Of a stretch of 64,000 bases of DNA, positions 1 to 8,575 are shown in pieces. Made by a program: the position numbers and the translations under genes. The notes under the pieces were generated by a model. That model saw only the letters and a program-made list of their open reading frames with translations. It was not told the origin of the DNA and made no database searches. Origin of the DNA: JBBRBB01 sp963830175 (GTDB lineage: Bacteria; Bacteroidota; Bacteroidia; Chitinophagales; Chitinophagaceae); contig CAWHKV010000004.1 in assembly GCA_963830175.1 (NCBI GenBank), positions 1 through 64,000 of the forward strand, written 5' to 3'. The stretch's first letter is position 1. Each line of letters starts with the position of its first letter.

Positions 1-821
1 TATACCCCGAATTTTATCAAAGTATTCTATAGTTGTATCGCCAACATAAAAGTCTTGATTAATACTTCCCAGTCTTGCATGCACCCCGGGTACAATTTGA
101 TCTTCCATGTCCTGCGTTGGATAATAACCAAGATTAATTGCCATAGCCGCCCCTGCACTTGCGCCTCCGAAAAAAATATTATTCGTATTAATTTGATAAT
201 CGGAATTTGATGTTGCGCTTTGCTGATCTTTTATTACTGTTCTTATAATCCCTCTTGCATCCTGAAATGCCCGGTAAAAGCAAAGCACTTGTTGTGCTGA
301 ATAATAAAGAGCCGGGTCAGGCGTTCTTCCTCTTCTATACTCGGCGTTTATTGCGACAAATCCTCTTTTCGCAAACTCCATGCAATACAAAGGCATTAGT
401 GCGTTTACTGTATCATAAGCATTATCCCCAAAAGCCTGGTTACAATCTGAATAGCCTCCGGGGTGGCAAAGAATAATAACAGGTAGAGGACAACTGTTAT
501 AATTAGCTTTTGTATAAACGCTATGTGCGGGATAATAAACTTGATATTTTAATTCTTGAGAAGCGTCAGTTAGGCAAACCGTGTCGGTATCATTTACACC
601 GCAATTTTCAGGATACTCGACATCATAATAGTTTGTTGGGCTGCTTTTGCCGTAGGACATTCGTGCCGTTGTGTCTATAGCAAGATTTCTTGTAACAAGA
701 TTAAGACAGTTGGCATAACAGGGTTGTTGCTGATTGTATGCATCAGGCATTATAATGGAAAAAAAGGATAAGCAAATAACAAACTTTATTTTGCGGGGGG
801 GGGGTAAATAACTTTAAACAT
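1..821 (-). CDS. Secreted alpha/beta-hydrolase esterase, 3' part beyond window
   Basis: The minus-strand reading frame is open from position 793 to the window edge and encodes a secreted carboxylesterase-like alpha/beta hydrolase. An oxyanion-hole motif HPGGYSDC and a nucleophile elbow GGASAGA (GxSxG) are visible; the Asp and His of the triad would lie past the edge. The signal-peptide core reads KIKFVICLSFFSIIMP. The best start by comparison with the paralogue at 62405-63209 is ATG 821-819, but ten C residues after it put the next codons out of frame (stop TAA after GCA AAA). With 8 or 11 C it would read straight into the signal peptide. A downstream in-frame ATG is at 750-748. Cysteine-rich, Tyr/Asn-rich. 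The natural substrate cannot be told. Confidence 0.72.
795..804. repeat. Poly-G tract (10 G) inside esterase N-terminal coding region
   Basis: Ten consecutive G on the plus strand are poly-C in the coding sense. The run lies between the presumed start codon (821-819) and the hydrophobic signal-peptide core. Its length sets whether the start is in frame: 10 is out of frame, 8 or 11 in frame. The paralogue at 63180-63191 has 12 and is in frame. Slipped-strand phase variation is one reading; homopolymer miscalling is the other. Confidence 0.85.
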
Positions 822-1120
822 ACGCTGAGGGTTTAGAAGTATAAACTTACGTAAAATTTTACTGGAAAGCAAGGTGGTAAACAACCCCGGAAACGATGTA
901 AGCCCGTTTTCGGATGGTTCGCTAATGGGCTGTAGTGCATAGTGGTGAAGAGCAGAAGAATAAATATTTTAAAAGAAAAGATGCTGAAACAAATTAGGCA
1001 TGGCAACAGCTTATTTAATTGATCAATTGAAATTCTTTTGCTGAAGCCACAGTAGCACAAAAGCCCAATCAGGGCGAAGGAAAGAAACGGGCTGTACATC
1101 GTTTCTTTCTTGATCTTTTT
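805..1120. repeat. Dispersed repeat copy A with inverted hairpin ends (REPIN-like)
   Basis: Positions 805-970 match 63192-63370, and 914-1120 match 60343-60540, so this is the most complete of three copies. The left hairpin at 887-913 has the stem CCGGAAACG/CGTTTTCGG. The right hairpin at 1081-1108 has the stem AAAGAAACG/CGTTTCTTT. The core of the right hairpin is the reverse complement of the core of the left one, so the element is a short palindromic motif repeated in inverted orientation around a spacer of about 170 bp. The short open frames here are not convincing genes. Confidence 0.75.
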
Positions 1121-1164
1121 TTTGGTTCGTTTCTTTTATTTCGTGGATAATGTTTTTTAATTGC

Positions 1165-1401
1165 CTCAATGAAACGAAGTTCGCCAATGCAATAATATTT
1201 ATATAGACTCCATTGGCAATGCTACGCATTTGTATCAAGACAAAAGAAATGAACAATCTCCAAGTTATAACGGTGTTTGCAATTCAAAATTTAGAATTCT
1301 TCGTTCTTTTCTCAATGATACGTAGTTCGCCATTCAAAAATTCATAATCTTCATCGGCAATGCTGCGCATTTATATCAGGACAAAAGAAATGAACAATCT
1401 C
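1165..1401. repeat. Imperfect direct repeat, two units of about 95 bp
   Basis: Unit 1 is 1165-1260 and unit 2 is 1311-1401. Their last 46 bases (1215-1260 and 1356-1401) differ at only a few positions; the upstream parts share a diverged TTCGCCA-containing block. No coding sense is evident, and the stretch 1121-1491 otherwise holds no recognisable gene. Confidence 0.75.
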
Positions 1402-1491
1402 TTAATGAAGCGATGATCGAAATTGCAATCAAACAATAAAACCTTTTGTCAATTCTTCACATTTGTGAAAGACAAAAAATGTCAAGCACAT

Positions 1492-2396
1492 TTACGAAAT
1501 GCTTTCCTTCTTTGTTTTATTCACGAGGTAAACACCAGCAAGAATAATAGCCAGGCAGCCCAATTGCAGTACAGTGATCTTTTCTCCATAAATTAACCCC
1601 CAGGCAACAGCCACCACCGGAATACCGTAAGTTACCAGTGAAGCAAAAACAGCACCCGCTTTTTTAACCAGTATATAAAATAATACGGAAGCAATGGCAC
1701 TGCCCAATAAACCCAACAGTATGGAATAGCCGGTATCTTCTAATATGTTTGGATTATTAAAATCAAGATTAAAATAACCTGTTGCTGCGAGAATTAAAAT
1801 ACATGGTATAATCAAAAATGAAAAAGCAACAGAAGCAATATTCAGCGCATCAATTTCATGCAAATATTTGTGCACCATGTTAACATTTACTGCATAGCAA
1901 ACCGTAGCAGTTAAGATTAGCGATGCATAGGTTATATCAGTTAATTTAACCGGTTCATTTGCTGCAAAGGGCAGTAGTAATAATCCAATAAAACCCACTA
2001 ACACACCCACAATTTTTTGCCACGTAACTTTTAGTGCAAAAAATGAAATACCGATAATTATAGCAAACAACGGGGTTAATGCATTAAAGATAGAAGCCGG
2101 CCGCTGCTTAATTTGGTTTCGGCAAAACAATATAGAAACGATGGAAAAAAACTGCCGAATAATCCGGATAGAATCACAAATGGCAATTTTTGTTTTGGTA
2201 TTTTTTTTATTGATTTAAAAAATGCAGGGAATAATAATAAACCCGCACTCAATACCCTGATGGCAGCCACCTGTTGCGGGCTTAATGTACGCATACCCAG
2301 TTTTATTAAAATAAAGGAACTGCCCCATACCATACACAACAGTATGAAGAGAAATATATTGAAGCTTTTAGTGCTCAAAATGTAAAGTTTGCGCAA
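1492..2396 (-). pseudogene. EamA/DMT-family transporter, one frameshift
   Basis: This encodes an inner-membrane drug/metabolite-type permease of about 300 residues and ten predicted helices, made of two EamA repeats. The first repeat starts MRKLYILSTKSFN, followed by a WGSSFILIKLGMR segment typical of EamA. The frame breaks near 2100, in the conserved stretch between AETKLSS and ASIFNALTPLFA, and continues in another minus-strand frame to the stop at 1492. Joining the two pieces gives one normal-length protein, so a single indel (mutation or sequencing error) is the only defect seen. The substrate is unknown. It is divergent from the ppk2-like gene, with about 45 bp between. Confidence 0.8.
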
Positions 2397-2440
2397 ATGT
2401 CATACATTCAGCAATAGATATACCCTAATATTTTCATATA

Positions 2441-3174
2441 ATGAAGCTTAAGGAAATTAGTACCCGTGCACCCAAAGAATTTGACAAAGAAGAAACAAAA
2501 GAAAAAAACCTGGCGATTGTAAAAGATCTGCAGGAATTGCAAAACCTGCTATATGCAGAAAATAAACATTCGGTGCTTGTGGTTATACAGGGAATGGATG
2601 CCAGTGGTAAAGATGGTGTTATACAAAATGTATTTGGGTAGTTAAACCCGCAGGGAGTAACAGTAAAAAGTTTTAAAGCACCTACCCCAGAAGAACTGTG
2701 CGCACGATTTTTTATGGCGTATACACATAAATACACCAGCAAAAGGAATGATACAGGTTTTTAACCGGTCTCATTATGAAGACGTTTTGATAACCCGGGT
2801 CCATAAATGGATCGATGATGAAACGGCGAAAAGGAATGAAAGCAATTAATGATTTTGAAGAATTATTGGTAGAACATAACAATACAACGATTTTAAAATT
2901 TTATTTGCATGTGTCGCCGGAAGAGCAAATGAACGGTTGAATGAAAGACTACAGATCAAACGCAAGCAATGGAAATACAATGAGAAGGATTTTCTGAAAG
3001 CGGCATTATGGGAAGATTATATGAAAGCGTATGAAGACTGTTTTGAAAATTGCAATGATGTACCGTGGACGATTGTGCCAGCAGATCAAAACTGGTATAA
3101 GGAACACCATTGCTACAACACTGCTTAAAAAATTACAGTCGTTAAACATGCAATATCCCGGCATTAAGCCATAA
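2441..3174 (+). pseudogene. ppk2: Polyphosphate kinase 2 family protein, multiply disrupted
   Basis: PPK2 enzymes move phosphate between polyphosphate and nucleotides. The Walker A region reads VVIQGMDASGKDG; further on FNRSHYEDVLITRVHKWID, the lid-like RLQIKRKQWKYNEKDF and PWTIVPADQNWYKE are all recognisable. The frame is broken at least five times: TAG at 2639-2641, then shifts near 2705, 2837, 2932 and 3119. Correcting them gives about 245 residues ending at TAA 3172-3174 (LNMQYPGIKP). Five lesions in 730 bp are far above the window average, so either a decaying gene or a poor stretch of consensus. Confidence 0.85.
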
Positions 3175-3234
3175 CTATTGTTTCTATAAATTTTCTTATA
3201 TTTCTTTTTTCGATAATTAAAAATTTTAGAACGT

Positions 3235-3648
3235 ATGAGTTTTATTAAAGAATTCAAAGAGTTTGCCATGAAAGGCAACCTTATTGATCTTGCCATTGGT
3301 TTCGTAATGGGTGCTGCTTTTACGAAACTTACAACGGCTTTTATTGAAGGTATAGTTATGCCTTTCATTTCCCTTGTACAGGGCAAAGACCTGTCTGAAT
3401 GGAAATATGTACTTAAACCTGCTGAATTGGCAGCAGACGGTACCGAAACCGCAGCAGAAGTTGCTGTTACTTATGGTAGTTTTATCTCGACCACCATAGA
3501 ATTCATTCTTGTTGCCTTTGTCATGTTTTTGGTAGTTAAAACCGTTAATAGAATGAAGCGGAAAGAATTGAAGAAACCAGTAGAAGAAGCAAAAGTTTCT
3601 CCTACAGATAAGTTGTTAATGGAAATACGCGATTCGTTGAAACGCTAA
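3235..3648 (+). CDS. mscL: Large-conductance mechanosensitive channel MscL
   Basis: This encodes a pentameric inner-membrane channel that opens under membrane tension to release osmolytes during hypo-osmotic shock. The 137 residues match the usual length. The N-terminal amphipathic helix and first transmembrane helix (about residues 5-35) contain KGNLIDLAIGFVMGAAF, the pore-lining signature. The second helix is about residues 79-103, followed by a charged cytoplasmic tail ending in the DKLLMEIRDSLKR bundle helix. It stands alone, with its own downstream hairpin terminator. Recognition is strong. Confidence 0.97.
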   Translation: MSFIKEFKEFAMKGNLIDLAIGFVMGAAFTKLTTAFIEGIVMPFISLVQGKDLSEWKYVLKPAELAADGTETAAEVAVTYGSFISTTIEFILVAFVMFLVVKTVNRMKRKELKKPVEEAKVSPTDKLLMEIRDSLKR

Positions 3649-3668
3649 AGTTTATTATCCACAATCTT

Positions 3669-3706
3669 AATTACCGGTTCTTGTTTGGGCCGGTAATTTT
3701 ATTTTT
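3669..3706 (+). terminator. Rho-independent terminator after mscL
   Basis: AATTACCGG at 3669-3677 pairs with CCGGTAATT at 3690-3698 around a 12-nt loop, and a T-rich tail follows (3695-3706). It lies 21 bp past the mscL stop. Confidence 0.8.
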
Positions 3707-3745
3707 GTACCTATACCATTGCCGCCCTTTGTACCAGCGTAAAAG

Positions 3746-3758
3746 TGTGCGACGCAAC
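3746..3758. repeat. Short intergenic repeat TGTGCGACGCAAC, copy 1
   Basis: The same 13-mer occurs at 63964-63976, each time shortly after a GTAC-containing sequence and in non-coding DNA. It may belong to a dispersed family; only two copies are seen here. Confidence 0.5.
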
Positions 3759-3798
3759 AGGTGTTTAATTTATAATCATTGGCCGGCTACAATACACC

Positions 3799-4584
3799 AT
3801 GAACACAAATACAGATACCTACCAGATTAAATTACCTCAGTTTGAAGGCCCTTTTGATCTTCTGCTGTTTTTTATTGAGCGCGATGAACTGGATATATAT
3901 AACATTCAGATCAATAAAATAATAAAAGACTTTCTTACTTATATTCAGCACCAGGAAAAGCTGAGTGTGGAATTGGGCAGTGAATTTATTTTGTTTACCT
4001 CAACCCTTATGCGCATAAAAGCAAAAATGCTTTTACCACGGAAAGAAATTGATGCGGATGGAAATGAAATTGACCCTCGTTTAGAGTTGGTTGAAAAACT
4101 GTTGGAATATAAACGATTTAAAGAAGCATCTATTAAAATGGCTGAAATGGAAGCAGAGCGTATGCTTTCAGTTAAACGCGGCAACCTGCAGAAAGAACTT
4201 TTGCAGATTGGCGAACAGCATGCAGAGGGCACGGAAATCCAAAACATTACTTTATTCAAGCTAATGAAAGCTTTTGAAAAAGTAGTGAAACGGCTGCATG
4301 AGAAAAACAATAAACCTGTACACACGGTAATCAGGTATAATTATACCATGGAGGGCAGCAGGGAGTATGTTTTAAATACTTTACAACAACAAAAGACCGC
4401 GTCGTTTGAAAAGGTTTTTCACATTTGCGAAAACAGGGTGCACGCCATATTTTTATTTTTATCGTTGCTGGAGTTAGTGCAACAACAATATATTTCACTA
4501 ATGACAGGCGAGGGGCGTAATAATTTTATTCTGGAATGGAATAATGAGCGTGAGGCGGATGTGGTTGCTGAACCACTGCAATAA
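3799..4584 (+). CDS. scpA: Segregation and condensation protein A
   Basis: ScpA is the kleisin subunit of the SMC-ScpAB condensin that organises and segregates the chromosome. The 261-residue protein has the N-terminal kleisin motif FEGPFDLLLFFIERDELDIY (about residues 15-34), the central LMRIKAKMLLP helix, and a C-terminal winged-helix region (about 180-245). Neither smc nor scpB is in the window. dps follows after 44 bp on the same strand and may share its transcript. Confidence 0.95.
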   Translation: MNTNTDTYQIKLPQFEGPFDLLLFFIERDELDIYNIQINKIIKDFLTYIQHQEKLSVELGSEFILFTSTLMRIKAKMLLPRKEIDADGNEIDPRLELVEKLLEYKRFKEASIKMAEMEAERMLSVKRGNLQKELLQIGEQHAEGTEIQNITLFKLMKAFEKVVKRLHEKNNKPVHTVIRYNYTMEGSREYVLNTLQQQKTASFEKVFHICENRVHAIFLFLSLLELVQQQYISLMTGEGRNNFILEWNNEREADVVAEPLQ

Positions 4585-4628
4585 AACAATTCTTAAACTT
4601 AGTTGTATTACTAATTAAATAAATAACA

Positions 4629-5108
4629 ATGGAAAATATTAATTCAATAGGACTGGATGCTGATAAAGCCAAACAACTTGCTGAAAAATTAAATGAACTG
4701 CTGGCCAACTATTCGGTTTTTTACCAGAATGTGCGTGGTTATCACTGGAATATTAAAGGAGAAAAATTCTTTGAACTGCATGTAAAATTCGAAGAATTGT
4801 ATAACGATCTTTTACTAAAGATAGATGAAGTTGCAGAACGTATTCTTACCCTGGGGCATTCGCCAAATCATAAGTATTCCGATTACCTTCAGATAGCACA
4901 AATTAAAGAAAGCAGGGAAGTTTCGGATGGTATGAAGGCCATGGAAAACATACTCGGTTCATTTAAAACCATTATATCTTTTCAGCGCAGTCTGTTATTA
5001 CTTGCGGGTGAGGCTGATGATGAAGGAACCAACGCCCTAATGAGCGATTACATAAGAACACAGGAAAAGCTGGTGTGGATGTATTCTGCTTTTGTAAATA
5101 AGCAATAA
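4629..5108 (+). CDS. dps: Dps-family DNA-protecting ferritin-like protein
   Basis: Dps oxidises and stores iron in a dodecameric shell and protects DNA from oxidative damage. The 159 residues form a four-helix ferritin fold. H39, H51, D66 and E70 reproduce the spacing of the inter-subunit ferroxidase ligands of Dps (12, 15 and 4 residues apart), inside NVRGYHWNIKG and the helix LLLKIDEVAERIL. The stop codon overlaps the start of the next gene (TAATG), so the two are translationally coupled. Confidence 0.94.
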   Translation: MENINSIGLDADKAKQLAEKLNELLANYSVFYQNVRGYHWNIKGEKFFELHVKFEELYNDLLLKIDEVAERILTLGHSPNHKYSDYLQIAQIKESREVSDGMKAMENILGSFKTIISFQRSLLLLAGEADDEGTNALMSDYIRTQEKLVWMYSAFVNKQ

Positions 5109-5395
5109 TGGAAAAATCTACCGGCAGAAAAGGCATTGTATTTTTTGCGCTTTCTATATTGATGTTAATTTACTGGGTGCTTGTAGATACAATTAAAATA
5201 TACAACCACGCTGTTACGGGTGCTATTTATGAATTACTTTGGTTGCCGATGATCGGTTTACTGTTTTTTTTACCCCTTACAGTATTGGTATTATGGGCAG
5301 TAAATAAATGGAGCTTAAAATCGTTTTATTTCTACACTTTGCTTGTTTGCATATTCACCTTTGGTATGATCTATTTGCTTACTTACCTCAGGTAA
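5108..5395 (+). CDS. Small membrane protein of unknown function
   Basis: This 95-residue protein begins MEKSTGRKG and has three hydrophobic segments (about residues 9-27, 38-60 and 70-92). It shares a TAATG overlap with dps, which supports real translation and the start chosen. No family was recognised. Its 3' end overlaps the convergent dxs by 8 bp. Its pairing with dps could mean a stress role, but that is only inference. Confidence 0.65.
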   Translation: MEKSTGRKGIVFFALSILMLIYWVLVDTIKIYNHAVTGAIYELLWLPMIGLLFFLPLTVLVLWAVNKWSLKSFYFYTLLVCIFTFGMIYLLTYLR

Positions 5396-7319
5396 ATTTT
5401 TGAGAAACCATCACCGTTACATTAACCATTTCACGCACGGCTTGTGCAATGGATGGCGCATCAAAGCCGCATTCTTTATGCAATTCTTTCAGGCTGCCAT
5501 GTTCTACAATGGCATCGGGTATGCCAAGCATTTTAATTTGGCTGTTGTAATTGTGCTGCGTCATAAACTCGACAACCGCGCTGCCAAAGCCGCCTACTAT
5601 TGTTCCGTCTTCAACAGTAATTACCTTGTCAAATTTCCTGAAAACTTCATGTAACAAATCTTCATCTAATGGTTTAGCAAAACGCATATCGTAATGCGCG
5701 GCATCTATGCCATCTGAGCGTAGTTCGCGAATAGCAGATGCAGCAAAATTGCCGGGATGGCCTAAGGAAAGTATGGCCACTTCTGTGCCATCTTTCAATT
5801 TTCTGCCTTTGCCAATAGGAATTTCAAAAAATGGTGTTTTCCATTCAGCCATTACTCCCTCACCCCGCGGGTATCGGATAACGAACGGGCTTGTTGTTGA
5901 TTCCAGCTGTGCGGTATACATGAGGTTGCGTAATTCGCTTTCGTTCATAGGGGCACTAACAATCATATTAGGTATGCACCGCATATATGCGATGTCGTAA
6001 GCGCCATGGTGTGTGGGTCCGTCTTCGCCTACAAGTCCTGCACGGTCTAAACAAAAAATTACGGGTAATTTTTGTATAGCTGTATCGTGCACCACCTGGT
6101 CGTAAGCACGTTGCATGAAGGATGAATAGATGTTGCAATAAACCTTCATTCCCTGTGTTGCTAATCCTGCACTCAGAGTTACGGCATGTTGCTCACAAAT
6201 GCCTACATCAAAAGCGCGTTGCGGCATTTTTTCCATCATAAATTTCAAAGATGAACCGCTGGGCATAGCAGGTGTTATACCCATTATTTTTTCATTAGCC
6301 TCGGCCAGTTCTATAATGGTATGCCCGAATACATCCTGGTATTTGGGCGGCTGTGGTAAATCGAATTTCTTTTTATAAATCTCCCCTGTCACTTTATCGA
6401 ACAAACCGGGAGCATGCCACTTGGTCTGGTCTTTTTCTGCAAGTTCGTAACCTTTTCCTTTAACGGTAATAATGTGTAATAGTTTAGGCCCCTTAATTTT
6501 CTTAAGGTCTTTGAGCGTATCAACAAGTTTAGTAAGATTATGACCATCAATGGGACCAAAATACCTGAAATTAAAGGCTTCAAAAAGATTGCTGCTTTTG
6601 CTTACCATTCCTTTAATACCTGCTTCAAACTGGCTCGCCATTTCCCGGCTTAGCTTTTTGCCAACAGGAAGTTTGCCCAACAGTTTCCAGGCTTCATCAC
6701 GTATTTTATTGTAGGTATGAGAAGTGGTAATATCAGTTAAATATTCTTTTAAAGCACCAACGTTAGGGTCAATGCTCATGCAATTATCATTCAGAATAAC
6801 CAAAAGGTCAGAGTCAGAAACACCGGCATGGTTTAAACCTTCGAATGCAAGCCCTGCCGTCATTGCGCCATCACCAATAATAGCAACAGATTTTCTCTTT
6901 TCTCCTTTATACTTAGCGGCCATTGCCATTCCTAAAGCAGCGGAAATAGAAGTGGATGAATGTCCTACACCAAAAGTATCGAAAGGGCTTTCGCTGCGTT
7001 TAGGGAAACCGCTTAATCCATTATATTTTCTGTTTGTATAAAAGTTATCTCTACGCCCTGTAAGTATTTTGTGACCATATGCCTGGTGGCCAACATCCCA
7101 AACTAATTGATCGTAAGGCGTGTTGTACACGTAATGTAATGCAACAGACAGTTCCACAACGCCAAGGCTCGCTCCAAAATGCCCGCCATGTACACTAACC
7201 ACGTCAATAATGTATTGACGTAGTTCGTTGCACAATACGTGCAATTTTTCCCTGCTTAACTTTTTAAGGTCGGCAGGAGAGTTTATTGTCTTTAACAATT
7301 CGCCCGCTGCTATATCCAT
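5388..7319 (-). CDS. dxs: 1-deoxy-D-xylulose-5-phosphate synthase
   Basis: DXS is the first enzyme of the MEP isoprenoid pathway: thiamine-diphosphate-dependent condensation of pyruvate and glyceraldehyde 3-phosphate. The start ATG at 7319-7317 (MDIAAGELLK) gives 643 residues, the normal length; the frame stays open about 97 codons further upstream but that part has no family similarity. Visible motifs are HGGHFGASLGVVELS, the TPP signature GDGAMTAGLAFEGLN with the distal ILNDN, and the transketolase-like YDIAYMR and DRAGLVGEDGPTHHG. It is single, convergent with the small membrane gene and divergent from the sensor kinase. Confidence 0.97.
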   Translation of the reverse strand: MDIAAGELLKTINSPADLKKLSREKLHVLCNELRQYIIDVVSVHGGHFGASLGVVELSVALHYVYNTPYDQLVWDVGHQAYGHKILTGRRDNFYTNRKYNGLSGFPKRSESPFDTFGVGHSSTSISAALGMAMAAKYKGEKRKSVAIIGDGAMTAGLAFEGLNHAGVSDSDLLVILNDNCMSIDPNVGALKEYLTDITTSHTYNKIRDEAWKLLGKLPVGKKLSREMASQFEAGIKGMVSKSSNLFEAFNFRYFGPIDGHNLTKLVDTLKDLKKIKGPKLLHIITVKGKGYELAEKDQTKWHAPGLFDKVTGEIYKKKFDLPQPPKYQDVFGHTIIELAEANEKIMGITPAMPSGSSLKFMMEKMPQRAFDVGICEQHAVTLSAGLATQGMKVYCNIYSSFMQRAYDQVVHDTAIQKLPVIFCLDRAGLVGEDGPTHHGAYDIAYMRCIPNMIVSAPMNESELRNLMYTAQLESTTSPFVIRYPRGEGVMAEWKTPFFEIPIGKGRKLKDGTEVAILSLGHPGNFAASAIRELRSDGIDAAHYDMRFAKPLDEDLLHEVFRKFDKVITVEDGTIVGGFGSAVVEFMTQHNYNSQIKMLGIPDAIVEHGSLKELHKECGFDAPSIAQAVREMVNVTVMVSQKFT

Positions 7320-7492
7320 GCATACTATTTGGTGTAAAAATAATTTATTACCCCCTAATATACGCCTCATTGTGAAAATAGTTTGAAAACGCCTGCTAAT
7401 ATTAACCCCTAATAATGCCAGATACCTTGCATATTTGCCTTTAATCAAAATAGGTGGGTACACAGCGTTAAAAAAATTATTTTTGAAACAGG

Positions 7493-8575
7493 ATGAAGAA
7501 AAAATTAGGAGCATATTGGTGGTGCCAGATAGGAGGGTGGACGTTTTATTCTCTTGCTTACATGTTTTTGGCATTTGTATTCGACCAAAAGATATCCGGG
7601 TTGTTTGCACAGCGGCTCGGGCTTTCGGTGTTGTTGGGGTTTTTAATCACTGATGTATTTAGAATAACTATTCACCGTTTTAAAATGTTTCCGCCGCTTT
7701 CCGGCTCCCAATGGATTAAACTTTTCTTAATTGTTGCCATTGTTTGTGTAACCTATAGTTTAATATACAGCTCTTTTGTAGAGTGGTTTCAACTCTATGA
7801 TCCGAATATGAAAACCACCGTACAAAAGCGGTTTATTTTTGATCTTTTTTACGACGCGCCTATCATTATTTCGTGGGTTGCTATTTACTATGTGTGGCAT
7901 TATATAGAAGCAAACCGGCGTGGAAACCTTGATAAAGTAAGGCTTGAATCTTTGGTTAAAGAGCTTGAATTAAAAACCATAAAAGCACACATAAACCCGC
8001 ATTTTATTTTTAATGCATTAAACAGCATCAGGGCGTTGGTTGATGAAAACCCTGCCCGTGCACGTACCGCTATTACTGCCCTAAGTAACATTTTACGCAG
8101 CAGTATGAAAGCTGAAAAGCTTGAAACATCATCACTTGAGAAAGAACTAAGTATTGTTAAAGATTACCTGGATCTGGAACATGTTCGGTTTGAAGACAGG
8201 CTGCAGGTAGAATACCAAATTGAGGAGGAAACCTTAGACCAGCAAATACCACCGATGATGTTGCAGACCCTTGTTGAAAACGCCATTAAGCATGGCATAA
8301 GCAAGCAGGTAAATGGAGGGGTTATAAAAGTAATATCTGCTTACAGTAACGACCATCATGAATTGATTGTGCTTAATACCGGGCAACTTAGCGAAAGCAG
8401 TACCACAGAAGGTTTTGGAATACCCAGTACCCAAAACCGATTGAAATTATTGTTTGGGAAAAAAGCATTTTTCGAAATAAAAAATTATAATGATGAAATG
8501 GTCGAAGCAAAGGTTACGCTGCCTTTTAATACCAGTCTTATATCATTAGAAACCAATAATTACCATGAATATTAA
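7493..8575 (+). CDS. LytS/YehU-type sensor histidine kinase
   Basis: This is a membrane kinase partnered with the following LytTR regulator. Four hydrophobic segments (about residues 9-30, 38-58, 74-94 and 120-138) form the sensor. The His_kinase domain holds the phosphoacceptor motif INPHFIFNALNSIRAL (H170), and a HATPase_c domain follows with N-box LVENAIKHGI (about 258-268) and a GFGIPSTQNRL glycine motif. The 360-residue length is typical. The last 11 bp overlap the regulator gene, so they form an operon. The signal is unknown. Confidence 0.93.
   Translation: MKKKLGAYWWCQIGGWTFYSLAYMFLAFVFDQKISGLFAQRLGLSVLLGFLITDVFRITIHRFKMFPPLSGSQWIKLFLIVAIVCVTYSLIYSSFVEWFQLYDPNMKTTVQKRFIFDLFYDAPIIISWVAIYYVWHYIEANRRGNLDKVRLESLVKELELKTIKAHINPHFIFNALNSIRALVDENPARARTAITALSNILRSSMKAEKLETSSLEKELSIVKDYLDLEHVRFEDRLQVEYQIEEETLDQQIPPMMLQTLVENAIKHGISKQVNGGVIKVISAYSNDHHELIVLNTGQLSESSTTEGFGIPSTQNRLKLLFGKKAFFEIKNYNDEMVEAKVTLPFNTSLISLETNNYHEY

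Noticed and set aside
1023..1256. Open frames inside the dispersed repeat and direct-repeat region (833-1099 and 1023-1256, minus strand)
   Set aside because: They coincide with non-coding hairpin repeats whose other copies do not keep the frames open, and they show no protein similarity.
7320..7610. N-terminal extension of dxs
   Set aside because: The frame is open, but the segment has no DXS similarity and overlaps the sensor-kinase start; ATG 7319 gives the family-normal length.
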